From Hungatella sp. UBA5982 (GTDB lineage Bacteria; Bacillota; Clostridia; Lachnospirales; Lachnospiraceae): a stretch of 7,102 bases of DNA. The stretch spans positions 26,492-33,593 of the forward strand of contig DJBG01000089.1 in NCBI GenBank assembly GCA_002429965.1, in the 5' to 3' direction. A program made the translations under genes and the position numbers. This document shows positions 5,787-7,102 of this stretch, piece by piece. The notes beneath the pieces were generated by a model. That model saw only the letters and a program-made list of their open reading frames with translations, ran no database searches and was not told the DNA's origin. Every line of letters starts with the position of its first letter. The stretch's first letter is position 1.

Positions 5787-7102
5787 TTAAATCTCATTCT
5801 TTACATAGCTGGCAAGATTATAGGAATGATCAGAAATACGTTCCAGATTGCTTATAAGCTCCAGGAACACAACGCCTGACGAAGGATTGCACTCGCCTGA
5901 GGAAAGCCGTTCGATATGCTTTTCCCTCAGTTCCTCTTCAAGAAGATCCACCTCATCCTCCCACTGGCTCACCTTACGGACATCTTCCATGTCCCCTTTC
6001 CTTCTGGCTTCTATGGAATGGAAAAAGGATTTGTAAGCCGCCTGACAGATGACCTCTAAATCAGAAGCACCAGTACCGGAGAAACTGACTTCATGCTGGA
6101 CCATATATTCTGCCTGTTCGGCCAGGTTTTCCGCGTGGTCTCCTACCCGCTCTATATCATTAATGCTGTAAAATAAGTTGTTGACTACCAATTTTTGCTC
6201 CTCTGTCAGGGACAGATTGTTGATTTTGACCAGATATTCGATCAGCATCTTTTCCATATTATTGATCGTCTTTTCTGTTTTATACACTTCCTTTACTTTA
6301 TCCGCATTTTTGGTGAGAACTGCGTCCATGGCCCGCTTCACGTTTTCCAGGGCGATCTGTCCCATATGCACTACCTCCATGGAGGCTGTTTCCACCGCAA
6401 AAGCCGGGGATTCAAAGATTCTCTCATCCAGGGGCTTCCTGGTCACAGCTTCTTCTCCCGCCAGCTCTCCATCACCGGTTCCTCTTTCCGGAACAACCAA
6501 TCCGGATAAGTCCACCAGCTGCTTCGCAAAGGGGAACAGGAGGAGTGTATTGGTCAGGTTAAAGAACGTATGGAATATGGAAATCTGAACTGCAGTTATG
6601 TTATGGGCCGCCAAAACCGGGGTGGCCATAAAAAGGAGGAAAGAACCGATGCCAAATATAACTGCCCCCATCACATTAAAAGACAAATGGATCACTGCCG
6701 CGCGCTTTGCTGTCCTGGATCCGCCGATACTGGAAATGAGGGCGGTTACACAGGAGCCGATGTTTTGCCCCAGAGTGATAAAGATAGCGGCATTGGTAGT
6801 GACCACACCGTTCATGGCAAGGGTCTGCAGGATACCTACCGATGCGGATGAGCTCTGAAGGAGAGCCGTAACTATGGCGCCGATCAGCATGCCCAGCAAA
6901 GGATTTTTCCCTAAAATACGGAATGCCTCAGAAAAAATAGGGGCATCAGTATAAGGAGAAATTGCTCCTGACATAAAATCCAGGCCAATAAACAGCATGC
7001 CAAGGCCCACCAGGATCTCCCCTATGGTTTTCATCCTCTGCTTTTTGCTAAACAGCAGAAGGACTGCTCCGATTCCGATAAAAAGAGGGGCTGAAAAGGA
7101 CG
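5787..7102 (-). CDS. Na+/Pi cotransporter family protein with C-terminal PhoU-like domain (N-terminus beyond window)
   Basis: Membrane protein of the NptA/SLC34-like Na+/phosphate cotransporter family, expected to move inorganic phosphate with Na+. The window holds the last 437 codons. The frame stays open to the window edge, and residues before the first in-window Met (7032-7034) form a membrane helix (LFIGIGAVLLLF). That Met is therefore internal and the gene is 5'-partial. In fragment numbering, hydrophobic segments fall at about 4-16, 26-45, 67-95, 102-124, 133-160 and 170-192. The family signature QSSSA is at 82-86 and GQNIGSCVTA at 111-120. The remainder, about 236-437, is a helical PhoU-like domain with the paired motifs ERVGDHAENLA (317-327) and ERISDHSYNLA (420-430), whose Glu/Asp residues bind metal in PhoU proteins. 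Such fusions are a common bacterial subtype. Transport direction (uptake or export) cannot be decided from sequence. It ends 120 nt before gap. Confidence 0.93.
   Translation of the reverse strand, partial: SFSAPLFIGIGAVLLLFSKKQRMKTIGEILVGLGMLFIGLDFMSGAISPYTDAPIFSEAFRILGKNPLLGMLIGAIVTALLQSSSASVGILQTLAMNGVVTTNAAIFITLGQNIGSCVTALISSIGGSRTAKRAAVIHLSFNVMGAVIFGIGSFLLFMATPVLAAHNITAVQISIFHTFFNLTNTLLLFPFAKQLVDLSGLVVPERGTGDGELAGEEAVTRKPLDERIFESPAFAVETASMEVVHMGQIALENVKRAMDAVLTKNADKVKEVYKTEKTINNMEKMLIEYLVKINNLSLTEEQKLVVNNLFYSINDIERVGDHAENLAEQAEYMVQHEVSFSGTGASDLEVICQAAYKSFFHSIEARRKGDMEDVRKVSQWEDEVDLLEEELREKHIERLSSGECNPSSGVVFLELISNLERISDHSYNLASYVKNEI

Overview
This window looks like a chromosomal core-metabolism locus from a Gram-positive anaerobic Clostridia member, most likely Lachnospiraceae (Clostridium cluster XIVa). 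That placement rests on gene order, the style of the protein sequences, A-rich leaders with AGGAGG-type ribosome binding sites and moderate GC; it is inference, not a database match. All real genes lie on the minus strand, so transcription runs from position 7102 towards position 1.

In transcription order: (1) a 5'-truncated Na+/phosphate cotransporter with a C-terminal PhoU-like domain (5787-7102). (2) A promoter and a Rex-like operator (5702-5757), then gap (glyceraldehyde-3-phosphate dehydrogenase, 4635-5666) and a strong intrinsic terminator (4587-4626). (3) pgk (3281-4492), with two small hairpins in its leader. (4) A perfect 10-bp stem-loop without a U-tract (3230-3260), then tpiA (2422-3174) and a terminator-like hairpin (2369-2415). 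(5) A separate predicted promoter with a dyad at its start site (2269-2314), then gpmI (cofactor-independent phosphoglycerate mutase, 633-2171) and a terminator (574-619). (6) The first 135 codons of an unrecognised protein (1-405), cut by the window edge.

The four enzymes cover triose phosphates to 2-phosphoglycerate in the classical clostridial order gap-pgk-tpiA-gpmI. Enolase does not follow, and no CggR-type repressor gene precedes gap. The phosphate transporter beside gap is of some interest because GAPDH consumes inorganic phosphate, but the link is only inferred.

The coding content is ordinary. The points worth a second look are regulatory: the cluster is divided by hairpins at every junction, gap and gpmI each have a good promoter with a dyad at or just after the start site, and the gap dyad matches the Rex (NADH/NAD+ sensor) operator pattern well. 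I saw no evidence for an undescribed multi-gene system, mobile element, CRISPR array or RNA gene.
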